Notes: generated by a model from the sequence alone, not told the origin. A stretch of DNA of 64,000 bases from Caballeronia ptereochthonis (GCF_001545075.1 NZ_FCOB02000022.1:62001-126000); one strand, 5' to 3'. Shown: positions 37,831-47,048, numbered from the stretch's first letter. Made by a program: numbers and translations.

Positions 37831-38742
37831 TCACTTCGCGCGTTTCGCCTCTTCGGTGAACTCCCGCGCCTTGGCTTGCTGGTAGGCGTCGTACAGTGCA
37901 GCATAGACCGGACCGGGTCGGCCGTCGCCGACGCTTTTGCCGTCGAGCGTGGTAATCGGCATGACTTCCTTGGTCGCGGAGCTGATCATGATTTCGTCGG
38001 CCGAGCGCAATTCGGCTTCGGTGATGTCGCGCTCCTCGAACCGGATGCCGGCCTCCTGCGCCAGTTCCTCGACCAGACCGTAGCGGATGCCTTCCAGAAT
38101 GCGCGGCCCGCGCGGCGCGCCCAGCAGCGTGCCGTTCTTCACGACCCACACATTTGAGGACGAACCCTCGGTAAGCAAGCCGTCGCGCAACTGGATGGTT
38201 TCCAGCGCCTCGTTTTCGACGGCGTGCTGCGCCATCAGCACGTTGCCGAGCAGCGACACCGACTTGATGTCGCAATGCAGCCAGCGCTTGTCCTCCGCGG
38301 TCACGGCCACCGCGCCGCGCGAGCGCTCTTCCACGCTCGGGAAGACGAGCTTGCTGATCATGATGAACACGGTCGGCGTGATGTCCGCCGGAAACGCGTG
38401 CCCGCGACGCTTCGCGACGCCGCGCGTCACCTGGATGTAGACGAGCGCGTCGCCCTCGCCCGCGTTTTCGCGGATCGCGCGATCGATCAGTGCGCGCCAG
38501 CCGGCGTCGTCGAATGGATTGTCGATGCGAATCTTGCCGAGGCTGCGATCGAGCCGCGCGAGATGCTGCTTCAGCCGGAACGGCAGGCGCGCGCCATCGG
38601 CTTGCGCGTAGAGCGGCACGACTTCATACACGCCATCGCCGAAGATGAACCCGCGGTCGAGCACGGGAATGCGCGCTTCGGAAAGCGGCCCCCACTCACC
38701 GTTCAGATAGACCGTCGGATCGAACACTTCGGCTTGGCTCAT
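37831..38742 (-). CDS. dat: D-amino acid aminotransferase (class IV PLP enzyme)
   Basis: A 303-residue fold-type IV aminotransferase. It shows VYLNGEWGPLSEARIPVLDR, GFIFGDGVYEVVPLYAQADG, the PLP lysine segment WLHCDIKSVSLLGNVLMAQH, and LLTEGSSSNVWVVKNGTLLG. D-alanine/D-glutamate interconversion would suit its place between a D-Ala carboxypeptidase gene and ybeD; branched-chain or aminodeoxychorismate activity is less likely. It follows dacC by 28 bases. Confidence 0.92.
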   Translation of the reverse strand: MSQAEVFDPTVYLNGEWGPLSEARIPVLDRGFIFGDGVYEVVPLYAQADGARLPFRLKQHLARLDRSLGKIRIDNPFDDAGWRALIDRAIRENAGEGDALVYIQVTRGVAKRRGHAFPADITPTVFIMISKLVFPSVEERSRGAVAVTAEDKRWLHCDIKSVSLLGNVLMAQHAVENEALETIQLRDGLLTEGSSSNVWVVKNGTLLGAPRGPRILEGIRYGLVEELAQEAGIRFEERDITEAELRSADEIMISSATKEVMPITTLDGKSVGDGRPGPVYAALYDAYQQAKAREFTEEAKRAK

Positions 38743-38770
38743 CGAGACCGCTCCTTTTTCAGACCATCGG

Positions 38771-40003
38771 TTACTTGCTGCGCTTTTGCCACATCAGCAG
38801 CGCCGAATCCCACAGGCGACCGAACAGGCCCGCCTCCGGCACATCCTGCAGCGCGACGAGCGGGAACTGAGCGATTTCCTTGCCGTCCGCCATCATCTTG
38901 ACGGTGCCGATCTGCTGGCCCTTCTTGATCGGCGCGACGAGCAGGTCGTTGTGCGTGACCGTCGGCTTGACCTTGTCGCCCAGGCCCTTCGGCACGGTGA
39001 TGTACTGATCGGTCGTGACGCCGGCCTGCACGTTGTTGGTCGCGCCCTTGTACACGCGCGGCGAGTCGATCACCTGATTGGCCTTGTAGAGGCGCAGCGC
39101 GTCGTACGCGGTGTAGCCGTAGTTCAGCATCTTCAGGCTGTCCTGCACGCGGTTGTGCTCTTTCGGCTCGCCCATCATCACGGCGACGAGACGGCGGCTC
39201 GCGTCGGGCACGCCGACGAGCGAGCGCTTGGCGGTCGCGATCAGGCAATAGCCGGCGGCCTTCGTGTGGCCGGTCTTCAGGCCGTCGACGGTCGGATCGA
39301 GCCACAGCAGGCGGTTGCGGTTCGGCTGCTTGATCTTGTTGTACGTGAAGTCCTTCACCGAGAAGATGCCGTAGTACTCGGGGAAGTCGCGAATCAGGCG
39401 CGTCGACAGCACGGCGAGGTCGCCGGCGGTCGTGTAATGCTGCGGATCGGGCATGCCGTTGACATCGGCGAAGTTGGTGTTCTTCATGCCGATGCGCTTC
39501 GCCGCCGCGTTCATCAGCTGCACGAAGTTGCCTTCGCTGCCGCCGACGAGTTCCGCGAGCGCGATGGCCGCGTCGTTGCCCGACTGCACGATCATGCCGT
39601 ACACCAGGTCGTGCACCGTGACCGGCTTGTTCGCCTCGATGAACATGCGCGACTCGTCCGTCCTCACGCGGCGCACGGCCTCGCTCGGCATGACGGTCTG
39701 ATCCATGTTGATCTTCTTCGTCTTCAGCGCGTCGAAGACGAGATACGCGGTCATCAGCTTCGTGAGCGATGCCGGCTCGACGCGCTCATCGGGATTGCCC
39801 GATGCGAGCACCTGATTGCTGGTTGCATCGACGAGCACCCACGAGCGCGCCGTCACGTCGGGCGGCGGGACTTGCGCGAACGCACTTGCGGCTGCCAGTA
39901 CGGCGGGCAGCACGAGTGCGGCCTTGAAGGCGCGGCGATGAATGGCGGAAGCAGTGGACATGGAAACAGCAGGAACAGACAGGCCGGAAGGGAGAAAGCG
40001 CAT
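38771..40003 (-). CDS. dacC: D-alanyl-D-alanine carboxypeptidase (PBP5/6 family)
   Basis: A protein of about 410 residues with a signal peptide ending ASAFAQ. The three penicillin-binding motifs are intact: SLTK in EPASLTKLMTAYLVF, SGN in VQSGNDAAIALAEL, and KTG in DGLKTGHTKAAGYCLIATA. A C-terminal beta domain and amphipathic tail (LWDSALLMWQKRSK) would tether it to the membrane. It trims the last D-alanine from peptidoglycan stems. Starts at 40027, 40003 and 39961 are all possible; none has a good ribosome site. Confidence 0.95.
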   Translation of the reverse strand: MRFLPSGLSVPAVSMSTASAIHRRAFKAALVLPAVLAAASAFAQVPPPDVTARSWVLVDATSNQVLASGNPDERVEPASLTKLMTAYLVFDALKTKKINMDQTVMPSEAVRRVRTDESRMFIEANKPVTVHDLVYGMIVQSGNDAAIALAELVGGSEGNFVQLMNAAAKRIGMKNTNFADVNGMPDPQHYTTAGDLAVLSTRLIRDFPEYYGIFSVKDFTYNKIKQPNRNRLLWLDPTVDGLKTGHTKAAGYCLIATAKRSLVGVPDASRRLVAVMMGEPKEHNRVQDSLKMLNYGYTAYDALRLYKANQVIDSPRVYKGATNNVQAGVTTDQYITVPKGLGDKVKPTVTHNDLLVAPIKKGQQIGTVKMMADGKEIAQFPLVALQDVPEAGLFGRLWDSALLMWQKRSK

Positions 40004-40316
40004 AGGATCGATCGGCAGAAAAAGCATCGGCGCTTCGTCGATGATCGGGGATCTGGGTCGGCGAAACGCGGGTTGAACAGGCGGACCGTCGATGCCGTCC
40101 GCGCACTTCGCCAGAAGGGCGGCACGCGCGGTGCCGCGGCGAAGAAGCGCTCATTCGACAGACGGCCGCGCTATCGGTTCTCAAACGGTTCTCAAACGTT
40201 TGGCTTGGGCGTTCGTCGCGTGGACCGGCGCTCGGGGCCGGCGCATCGGCGTCGAACGACGCATCGCGCGACGCCGCTCGAGCGAAACAAAGGCTGCGGC
40301 GAAAAAATTCTGCGCC

Positions 40317-40322
40317 ATTATA
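40317..40322 (-). promoter_or_regulatory. -10 element upstream of dacC
   Basis: The minus strand reads TATAAT about 300 bases before the dacC start. No good -35 is visible. The gap 40004-40463 holds no gene that I can support. Confidence 0.35.
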
Positions 40323-40463
40323 CGCGTCGCGCGCCGCCGGATTCCTGCGAATCTGCCTACATGTCGCGCGAATCGATGCTTTTCGGTACGTCGAAAGCAA
40401 CGCGGCGCAAGCCTTCGAAAGCCTTGCGCCGCGGGGAATGCTCGGGAACGAGTCGATGACGCG

Positions 40464-41090
40464 TCAGCGCCACGCATCGACGATCACGCGCTTCAGGATA
40501 TGCAGCTTGCGGTGGAAGAAGTGCTCGCCGCCCGGAATCACGACGACCGGTAGTTCCTGCGGCCGCGCCCAGTCGTACACGGACTGGATGGGCACGGTGT
40601 CGTCCACTTCGCCGTGAATCACGAGCGTGGTCTCGGGCACGGGCACGACGTCCCAGCGGCTCGCCGCCGTGCCGACGAACACCATGCGCTCGATCGGCTT
40701 GCCCGCCTCGTGCATGCGCTTCGCGACATGCGACAGCACGAACGTGCCGAACGAAAAGCCCGCGAGCACGATCGGCACGTCGGCTTGGCCCGGCTGCGCG
40801 CGCATGTGGTCGATCACCGCGAGCAGGTCGTCCTGTTCGCCGGTGCCGTTGTCGTGCTCGCCCGCGGTCTGCCCGACGCCGCGGAAATTCGAGCGGTAAG
40901 TCGTGTAGCCGAGCTGCACGAAGGTGCGCGCGAGCGTCTGCGCGACCTTGTTGTCCATCGTGCCGCCGAACAGCGGGTGTGGATGCGCGACGAGCGCGAT
41001 GCCCCGCGGCGCGCCTTCCGTGCGATCCAGCGCGACTTCGATCTTGCCGACGGGACCGTCGATCAGGAATTTTTCGGTTTGCGCGTTCAT
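40464..41090 (-). CDS. Alpha/beta hydrolase
   Basis: A 208-residue compact hydrolase. The nucleophile elbow is GFSFG in VLAGFSFGTFVLSHVAK; the oxyanion region is HPHPLFGGTMDNKV; and likely acid and histidine are in VIHGEVDDTVPIQSVYDW and PGGEHFFHRKLHILK. This resembles the small dienelactone-hydrolase-like family often annotated as hypothetical in proteobacteria. The substrate is unknown. Its ATG overlaps the stop of the ferredoxin gene upstream by four bases. Confidence 0.88.
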   Translation of the reverse strand: MNAQTEKFLIDGPVGKIEVALDRTEGAPRGIALVAHPHPLFGGTMDNKVAQTLARTFVQLGYTTYRSNFRGVGQTAGEHDNGTGEQDDLLAVIDHMRAQPGQADVPIVLAGFSFGTFVLSHVAKRMHEAGKPIERMVFVGTAASRWDVVPVPETTLVIHGEVDDTVPIQSVYDWARPQELPVVVIPGGEHFFHRKLHILKRVIVDAWR

Positions 41091-41416
41091 GCCGGTTGAT
41101 CGATGAGGAGACGTTCGACGACCTTGCCGTTGACCAGATGCGAATCGACGATCTCGTCGATGTCGGTTTCATCGACATACGTGTACCACGTGCCTTCCGG
41201 ATACACGACCACGACCGGCCCCAGCTCACAGCGGTCGAGACATCCCGCCTTGTTGATGCGCACCTTGCCCTCGCCCGCGAGGCCCAGCTGCTTCACGCGC
41301 TTTTTCGCGTGCTCCTGCATGGCCTGCGCGTTGCAGTTCGCGCAGCTCGGGCGCGGCGCGTCGGCGTCACGCTGGTTCAGGCAGAAGAACACGTGATACT
41401 TGTAGAAGGAATCCAT
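41087..41416 (-). CDS. Thioredoxin-like [2Fe-2S] ferredoxin
   Basis: A 109-residue protein of the thioredoxin-like ferredoxin family (as in Azotobacter FeSII-type or NuoE-like folds). Four candidate cluster cysteines are FFCLNQ, SCANC, and KAGCLDRCELGPVVVVYPEG. A C-terminal helix ends in LLIDQPA. It overlaps the hydrolase gene by four bases, which suggests a joint role, but the electron partner is unknown. Confidence 0.9.
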   Translation of the reverse strand: MDSFYKYHVFFCLNQRDADAPRPSCANCNAQAMQEHAKKRVKQLGLAGEGKVRINKAGCLDRCELGPVVVVYPEGTWYTYVDETDIDEIVDSHLVNGKVVERLLIDQPA

Positions 41417-41509
41417 GAGCGCGATGCGATGAGAGTGTCGGTCGATTATAGCGAGCGATGTTCGTGCCCGCTGCGACCAGAGTGGGCGCTTCGGCGCTTT
41501 GCCCCGGTT

Positions 41510-42673
41510 TCACGCGGAGCGCCGGGCGCGCCGGCGCGCGAGCCAGGCATGCTCCGCCGCCGATGCGAGCCAGCCGAGCGCCGCATAGGGCCACACCCAC
41601 GAGAGCCAGTGCGCGAGCCCGTTGAAGTGCAGATAGCGCCCCTGTCGCCAGTCGGCGAGCACGATGTCGAAGTACGGATTCACCGGCAGCAGATTGACGA
41701 GCGCGAGCGACAGCACGAGCGCGGCGCCCGCGAGGGCCGCGCGCAGCCCGCGCGGCAGCGACACCGACAGCACGCCCGCCACCGTAGCGATGCCGATGCC
41801 TTCCAGCGCGCCGTCCGTGGCCCAGTCGAAGGTCAGGCCCGCGCGCGATTGCAGGAACGCGGCGCCCGCTTTCGCGAAGAGCGTCATCGCGATCAGGCCG
41901 AGCATCAGCCGGATGCGCGGTGCGCGCCTGCGCGTGAGCAGCGTCGCGAGCACGAGCGCGGCGAACAGGCTGCTCGACGTGATGAGCGCTTCCCACGCGT
42001 CGTCGGGCAGGAGCGCGCCGAGCCGGTCCGGCCAGCTTTCGACGTCCCACGCGGCGGGCGTCCACGCGAGGATCGCGTCCTGCATCGCTGGATCGAGCCC
42101 GTCCCACAGCGCACGCGGCAGGTCGCCGCCGCCGAAGAGATAGGGCGCGGGGAACATCGTCGCGAAGGGCCACAGCGCCGACAGGCCGATGACATACGCC
42201 GCGTCGCGCTCGAACCACGTGAAGCGGATGCGCCTGAGCAAGCCTCTGTCGAGCAGCGCGCTGGTCGCGGGCGCGATCAGCACGCCGCCGACAAGGGCGC
42301 CGAACGCATTCGCGGCGAGATCGAGATTCGAGGCGACGCGCGTCGGCAGATAAGTCTGGATTGCCTCCATCGTGCCGGAAAGCAGCGCGCCGCCGAGCAG
42401 CGCCGCGCCCACGGCGGGCGTGCCGCGAAAGCGCGGATAAAGCGCGAGCACGATCAGCGCGCCGAGCGGCATGTAGCCGAGCACGTTGGTGACGACATCG
42501 AAGACCGTCAGATATTGCGGCAGCGGATCGGTGAGATACGCGAACGGGCTGAGCCCGAGCGAGCGCCAGCCGGAAAACGGATACAGCGATCCATAGACGA
42601 CGAGCGCCGCGTATGCGCCGAGCGCCTGCCGGGAAAACGCCGACGGGCGGCGCTGCCATTGCTTGATCGTCAT
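41510..42673 (-). CDS. VanZ family membrane protein
   Basis: A 387-residue polytopic protein with about nine to ten hydrophobic segments. The N-terminal part has the VanZ-like features LYPFSGWRSLG, DVVTNVLGYMPLGALIVLAL and EAIQTYLPTRVASNLDLAAN. VanZ itself gives low-level teicoplanin resistance; the role of these larger proteins is not known. The ATG at 42673 gives a basic cytoplasmic start. It lies between the ferredoxin and lipid-transport genes and is 49 bases past the lipoprotein gene. Confidence 0.87.
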   Translation of the reverse strand: MTIKQWQRRPSAFSRQALGAYAALVVYGSLYPFSGWRSLGLSPFAYLTDPLPQYLTVFDVVTNVLGYMPLGALIVLALYPRFRGTPAVGAALLGGALLSGTMEAIQTYLPTRVASNLDLAANAFGALVGGVLIAPATSALLDRGLLRRIRFTWFERDAAYVIGLSALWPFATMFPAPYLFGGGDLPRALWDGLDPAMQDAILAWTPAAWDVESWPDRLGALLPDDAWEALITSSSLFAALVLATLLTRRRAPRIRLMLGLIAMTLFAKAGAAFLQSRAGLTFDWATDGALEGIGIATVAGVLSVSLPRGLRAALAGAALVLSLALVNLLPVNPYFDIVLADWRQGRYLHFNGLAHWLSWVWPYAALGWLASAAEHAWLARRRARRSA

Positions 42674-42722
42674 GAGCCGCCCGGACGCCTCCGCCCTGTG
42701 CGGATGGTAAAACAACCCAATA

Positions 42723-43349
42723 TCATCGGGACGCGGAAAGCGGTTGCGCGGCGAGCCACGCGCTGAGTTGAGCGATGACGTCGTCCGATGCGGCGGCGAG
42801 CGCCCGCGCCCCGCCGGATGCGTCGCCGGTCGGCGCGGGCGCGCTCGCGGCGAAGCTGCGCTGGCCGACCACGCGCCCCTGCTGCGTGAGCGTCACGCGC
42901 ACGGACACGAGGCCGTGGCTCTGCTCGGGCGCATCGAAGACCTGCTCGAAGCTCGTCAGTTCGACTTCGAGCAGCGGCACGGCGCGCACCGGATCGGCGC
43001 CCGACAGGATCGGGCCGCGCGCCGCGAGCGCCTCGCGCAGGCGCTGTGTCAGCAGTTGCGCGGGCGGCATCGTCCAGTGGCTGTTCGAATAGCTGCCGGT
43101 GCGCTGCGCGTCCACGTAGCTCAGGCGATACGCGAAGGCATCGGTTTCGAGGCTGCGCGGCGCGGCCACGGCCAGCACTTTCACCGGCGGCATCGGCAAG
43201 GCGCTGGCCGTCGCGTTCGCGGCGGGCGGCGCGCCCAGGTCGTAGTGCGCGTTGGGCATCGCGCTCGGCGTCGATCCGCAGCCTGCGAGCAGCGTGACGC
43301 AGGCGAGCGCGCACGCCGCGATTCCTAGTTTCAAATCGAAGTTTGCCAT
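42723..43349 (-). CDS. ABC-type transport auxiliary lipoprotein (PqiC/YmbA-like)
   Basis: A 208-residue lipoprotein. The signal ends in LLAGC, giving a lipidated cysteine at residue 24. The mature domain has HYDLGAPP and RLSYVDAQRTGSYSNSHW, followed by PPAQLLTQRLREAL, as in outer-membrane lipoproteins that accompany MCE transporters. It likely binds the MCE protein encoded 13 bases upstream, linking it to the outer membrane. Confidence 0.9.
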   Translation of the reverse strand: MANFDLKLGIAACALACVTLLAGCGSTPSAMPNAHYDLGAPPAANATASALPMPPVKVLAVAAPRSLETDAFAYRLSYVDAQRTGSYSNSHWTMPPAQLLTQRLREALAARGPILSGADPVRAVPLLEVELTSFEQVFDAPEQSHGLVSVRVTLTQQGRVVGQRSFAASAPAPTGDASGGARALAAASDDVIAQLSAWLAAQPLSASR

Positions 43350-43362
43350 GTCGTTTTCTCGA

Positions 43363-44322
43363 TCAATGCGCCGGCTGCGCGGGCCATGCGAAACCCGGCT
43401 CGCCCGGCCCGGGCGCCTGCTGCGGCGCGCCGAACAGCACGCTGCGCGGATTGGTGCTGAACGCGTCGGCGGCGCGGTCGATCGAGCGCGCGGCGGCGCT
43501 CACGTCGTCGCTGAACGAATAGAAGCGCGGCAGCGCCTCGAAGCCCACGCGCGCCGTCACGAAGCGCAGCGATTCGTTCATGTCCGAGAGCGCCGCGCTC
43601 GCGTCCTCCGCGGCCTTGCCCGCCTTGTTCAGATTGGTGACGAACGGGCCGTCCGGACGATTCAGGTTCTGCACGAGCTGATTGGTCGATGCGAGGGTGG
43701 TGTTGATCTGCTTCAGCGTCTGCGGCAATTGCGCCGTCGCGGGCTGGACCTGGCTCGCGAGCGTCGCGATGCCGTCCGCCGCGCCCTTCAGGCTCTTCGT
43801 CGTTTCCATGAGTTGATCGCGCACGTCATCGGAGAGGAACTTGTCGGCGTCGTCGGACAGGCGCTCGAACTTTTTCAGGATGATGTCGCCGCGCTGCTGC
43901 AGTTGCTCGAACAGGCCCGGACGCATCGGCACCTCGGCGACGTGCTGTGGCGACGACGCGAGCGGGCTGGGGTTGCTGCCGGTGTCGTCGAGCTGCACGA
44001 ACGCGATGCCGGTCACGCCCTGAAAGCCGAGCGTCGCGAAGGTCGAGTGCGTCATCGGCGCGTTCTGGTCGACGAGAATGCGGATGCGGATCTGCCCTGG
44101 ATGGGCGCGATCGAAGCGGATCGATTCCACCTTGCCGACGCCCAGACCGCGATAGCGCACGGCGGCGTCCGTGAAGAGCCCGGTGACGTTGGTGCGCGCG
44201 ATCAGGTCGTAAGGCACGCGCACGGTGCGATCCACGTTGAAGAAGAACACGGCGAACGCGATGGCCAGCACGAGGACGATCGTGAAAAGCCCGGTCCAGA
44301 ACGCATGTGATTTGTTTTCCAT
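43363..44322 (-). CDS. MlaD/MCE family lipid-transport protein
   Basis: A 319-residue protein: one N-terminal membrane helix (about residues 9-29), an MCE domain (about 35-115) with TGLFTDAAVRYRGLGVGKVE and LGFQGVTGIAFVQLDD, and a long helical C-terminal part. The MCE family forms hexameric rings or tubes that carry phospholipids across the periplasm. It follows the ATPase gene by 53 bases and precedes the lipoprotein gene. Confidence 0.93.
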   Translation of the reverse strand: MENKSHAFWTGLFTIVLVLAIAFAVFFFNVDRTVRVPYDLIARTNVTGLFTDAAVRYRGLGVGKVESIRFDRAHPGQIRIRILVDQNAPMTHSTFATLGFQGVTGIAFVQLDDTGSNPSPLASSPQHVAEVPMRPGLFEQLQQRGDIILKKFERLSDDADKFLSDDVRDQLMETTKSLKGAADGIATLASQVQPATAQLPQTLKQINTTLASTNQLVQNLNRPDGPFVTNLNKAGKAAEDASAALSDMNESLRFVTARVGFEALPRFYSFSDDVSAAARSIDRAADAFSTNPRSVLFGAPQQAPGPGEPGFAWPAQPAH

Positions 44323-44375
44323 CGGCAGGTTCCTTTGACTTCCCGGCAGCGTCGGCCCCGGGCCGCGTGACGCGG

Positions 44376-45254
44376 CTACTTGTTGACGGCGATCGGCGCG
44401 TCCTCGAGCGCGGCCGCGGGCAGCTTCGCGCGGCGCTCGGGCGGCAACGCCTGCAGCGCGCGGCGTCCGCGCCGCCCGAGAAAATACTCGCGAATGAACG
44501 GATGATCCACCGCGCAGGCCTCCTCCACCGGCGCCGCGACGAGCACGCGCTTCTCCGCCAGCACGGCGACGCGCGTGGAAAGCGCGACCATCGTATCGAG
44601 ATCGTGCGTGACCAGCACGACGGTCAGGCCGAGCGCGCGATGCAGCGTGGCGATCAGATCGACGAACTCGTCGGAGGCCTTCGGATCGAGGCCGGCCGTG
44701 GGCTCGTCGAGAAACAGCAGCTCGGGCTCGAGCGCGATCGCCCGCGCGATGCCCACGCGCTTGACCATGCCGCCCGACAGCGCCGAAGGCATCTTGCTCG
44801 CGTGCTTGCACGACAGGCCGACCATCTCGAGCTTGAGCATCACGAACTCGCGGATCAGGTCCTCGGGAATCTTGCCGAGCTCGCGAAACGGCTGCGCGAT
44901 GTTGTCGTACACAGTCAGCGACGAGAACAGCGCGCCTTGCTGGAACATCATGCCGGAGCGCGTGCGCAGCATCTTCGCGGTTTCGTCGTCCATGCGCGCC
45001 CATTCCTCGCCGAGCACGCGAATGGTGCCGGAAGTCGGCGATTCGAGCCCGAGAATCTGCCGCACGAGCGTCGTCTTGCCCGAACCCGAGCCGCCCAGCA
45101 ACGCGACGATCTCGCCGCGCCGCACGTCGAGATTCAGATGCTCGTGGATCACCGTGCGTCCGTAGCGCTTCGTCAGATCGCGTACCTCGATCACCGGCTC
45201 CGCGATGACGGGCGGCGGCTGGTGGCGAACGGCGGTGGCGAGCGTGGTCGACAT
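44376..45254 (-). CDS. Lipid ABC transporter ATP-binding protein, MlaF type
   Basis: A 292-residue ATPase. Walker A is LLGGSGSGKTTLVRQI, the signature is LSGGMVKRVGIARAIAL (MlaF-like SGGM), and Walker B is PELLFLDEPTAGLDP followed by the switch histidine in LVTHDLDTM. The last 40 residues extend beyond the core. It energises the MlaE-type permease encoded four bases upstream. Confidence 0.95.
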   Translation of the reverse strand: MSTTLATAVRHQPPPVIAEPVIEVRDLTKRYGRTVIHEHLNLDVRRGEIVALLGGSGSGKTTLVRQILGLESPTSGTIRVLGEEWARMDDETAKMLRTRSGMMFQQGALFSSLTVYDNIAQPFRELGKIPEDLIREFVMLKLEMVGLSCKHASKMPSALSGGMVKRVGIARAIALEPELLFLDEPTAGLDPKASDEFVDLIATLHRALGLTVVLVTHDLDTMVALSTRVAVLAEKRVLVAAPVEEACAVDHPFIREYFLGRRGRRALQALPPERRAKLPAAALEDAPIAVNK

Positions 45255-45258
45255 TCGT

Positions 45259-46386
45259 TTATAGCCCCACGTTCTGGAACAGGATCGCGAACACCGCGTC
45301 CGCCAGAATCACGATGGTGATCGACGTAACGACGGACGTCGTCGTGCCTTCGCCGAGGCTCTGCGAATTCGCCTTGATGCGAAAGCCGAAGTGACACGCG
45401 GCGAGCGCGATCAGCATGCCGAACACGACGCCCTTGCCGAGCCCGATCCAGAGATTCGCGATCGGCACGACCGACGGCAGCGAGCGGATGAAGAAATTCA
45501 TGTCGATGGACAACACGAGCTTCGCCGCGAGCGCGCCGCCCGTCAACGCGATGATGTTGGTCCACATGACGAGCAGCGGCATCGCGATGCCGAGCGCGAT
45601 CACGCGCGGCAGCACGAGCCGAAGGCCGTGCGGGATGCCCATGACCTGCATCGCGTCGAGCTCCTCGGTGACGCGCATCACGCCGATCTGCGCGGTGATG
45701 GCGGAGCCCGAGCGCCCGGCCACGAGAATCGCGGAGAGCACCGGCCCGAGCTCGCGGATCACCGACAGCCCGAGGATGTTCACGATGTACTGGTTCGCGC
45801 CGAACACGCGCAACTGCTGCGCGGACAGGTAGCTCAGCACGATGCCGATCAGAAACGCGACGAGCGCGGTGATCGCGAGCGCCTGCGCGCCGGCGCTATA
45901 GATGTTGGCGGAGATCTCGGTCCAGGGAATGCGCGTCGGACGCCGCACGAGCCCGAAGAGATCGAGCATGAAGCCGCCGAACATCGCGAGGCCGCCGTAG
46001 AGATGATCGAAGAACGTGAAGATCAGCTGGCCCAGGCGCGTGACCGGATCGACGCGATCGACGGGCTCGGGCTCCTCGCGCTCGGCATCGAGCAGCGCGA
46101 CGCGCTCGAAGATTTCGCGCTGCGTATCGGAAAGCGCGATGGTTGCGGGCATCTTCCGTCCCCAGACGCGCCACAGCGCCTGGCCGCCGACGTGATCGAG
46201 CCGCTCGACGGAAAGCAGATCCCACTGGCCGATCGCCTCGCGCCCGATGGCGCGCAGCCGTCGCGTGACGCCGCTCTTGGCGCGGTCGCGGGCGAGCGCG
46301 AGCGCGGTCCACTGGCCCGAGAGCCGGACCACCTTGCCCTGCTGACCGGCTTCCACTCTTAGGCGCGGCGGCGTGTCGAAGTCCAA
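45259..46386 (-). CDS. MlaE family lipid ABC transporter permease with N-terminal STAS-like domain
   Basis: A 375-residue permease if started at the TTG at 46386. The first 110 residues are a STAS-like domain (RLRVEAGQQGKVVRLSGQW). The permease has about five helices with LGLSVIRELGPVLSAILVAG, AGRSGSAITAQIGVMRVTEE and ELDAMQVMGIPHGLRLVLPR, all typical of MlaE. The frame is open to an ATG at 46539, but that part crosses a heptamer repeat and looks non-coding. No ribosome site supports either start, so the N-terminus is uncertain. Confidence 0.9.
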   Translation of the reverse strand: MDFDTPPRLRVEAGQQGKVVRLSGQWTALALARDRAKSGVTRRLRAIGREAIGQWDLLSVERLDHVGGQALWRVWGRKMPATIALSDTQREIFERVALLDAEREEPEPVDRVDPVTRLGQLIFTFFDHLYGGLAMFGGFMLDLFGLVRRPTRIPWTEISANIYSAGAQALAITALVAFLIGIVLSYLSAQQLRVFGANQYIVNILGLSVIRELGPVLSAILVAGRSGSAITAQIGVMRVTEELDAMQVMGIPHGLRLVLPRVIALGIAMPLLVMWTNIIALTGGALAAKLVLSIDMNFFIRSLPSVVPIANLWIGLGKGVVFGMLIALAACHFGFRIKANSQSLGEGTTTSVVTSITIVILADAVFAILFQNVGL

Positions 46387-46488
46387 GGATCGATGGCGCG
46401 GTGAGACGCGGTTAAAGGGGAAAGGACATTGTAGCGAAGGTTGGTTTGGGGGCGGGGGATGGCGGGACGAGCGGAAATCATTCCGAAG

Positions 46489-46509
46489 TTCCAAGATCCA
46501 AGATCCAAG
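46489..46509. repeat. Tandem heptamer repeat, three copies
   Basis: CCAAGAT is repeated three times without interruption in the gap between the MlaE gene and the antitoxin gene. The unit is not a multiple of three. Confidence 0.8.
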
Positions 46510-46582
46510 ATAGGAATTTCCGCCTTGCGCTGCATTCAAGTCGTTGCGCTATGATGAATCCAACAATTCTGGTGCGAAAGCA

Positions 46583-46774
46583 ATGGACGCAAGACTGGAT
46601 CCTCTGATTCACGAGTTCGACACCCTGGAAGACGCAGATCGCTATGACAAATGGTTTCGGGCCGAGGTGGAAGCGTCCCTGTCGGACCCTGCACCATCCA
46701 TCGCACACGATCAAGTGTTTGCTGAAATGGATGCGCTGATCGCAGCAAAACGCAAGGCGAGAAATGCTCGTTGA
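46583..46774 (+). CDS. Type II antitoxin, RelB/StbD-like
   Basis: A 63-residue acidic-then-basic protein. Its sequence begins MDARLDPLIHEFDTLEDADR, then YDKWFRAEVEASLSDP and a basic helix ending AAKRKARNAR. The DRYDKWFRAEV core with a following PSIAHDQVFAEMDALI is typical of short antitoxins paired with ParE/RelE toxins. The last 11 bases overlap the toxin gene, the normal coupling in such modules. It should bind and neutralise the toxin and repress the operon. Confidence 0.88.
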   Translation: MDARLDPLIHEFDTLEDADRYDKWFRAEVEASLSDPAPSIAHDQVFAEMDALIAAKRKARNAR

Positions 46775-47048
46775 CTGGCGGCCGCGTGCACGTAGGCGGC
46801 TCAAGGAAATCTACGAGTACATCGAAGAACGTGACCCACAGGCAGCTGAAAATCTGGTCGGTTTAATCAGGGAAGCAGTCACGACACTGGCGGAAAACCC
46901 GTACATCTACCGACGCGGACGCGTTTCGAACACCCGGGAGATGATTGTTCATCCAAACTACCTCGTGATTTACCGCGTGACTGATCGCATCATCGTTCTT
47001 AATGTGTTGCACGCGCGGCGTCGTTATCCAACGGACAACGACGTATGA
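46764..47048 (+). CDS. parE: ParE/RelE family toxin
   Basis: A 94-residue basic protein. It begins MLVDWRPRARRRLKEIYEYI, has AAENLVGLIREAVTTLAENP, and ends with YLVIYRVTDRIIVLNVLHAR, the pattern of the ParE/RelE fold. ParE members poison DNA gyrase, whereas RelE members cut mRNA; the VLHARRRYP ending favours ParE. The start lies within the antitoxin gene, with an AAGGCGAG site upstream. The stop overlaps the ATG of an XRE fragment. Confidence 0.92.
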   Translation: MLVDWRPRARRRLKEIYEYIEERDPQAAENLVGLIREAVTTLAENPYIYRRGRVSNTREMIVHPNYLVIYRVTDRIIVLNVLHARRRYPTDNDV

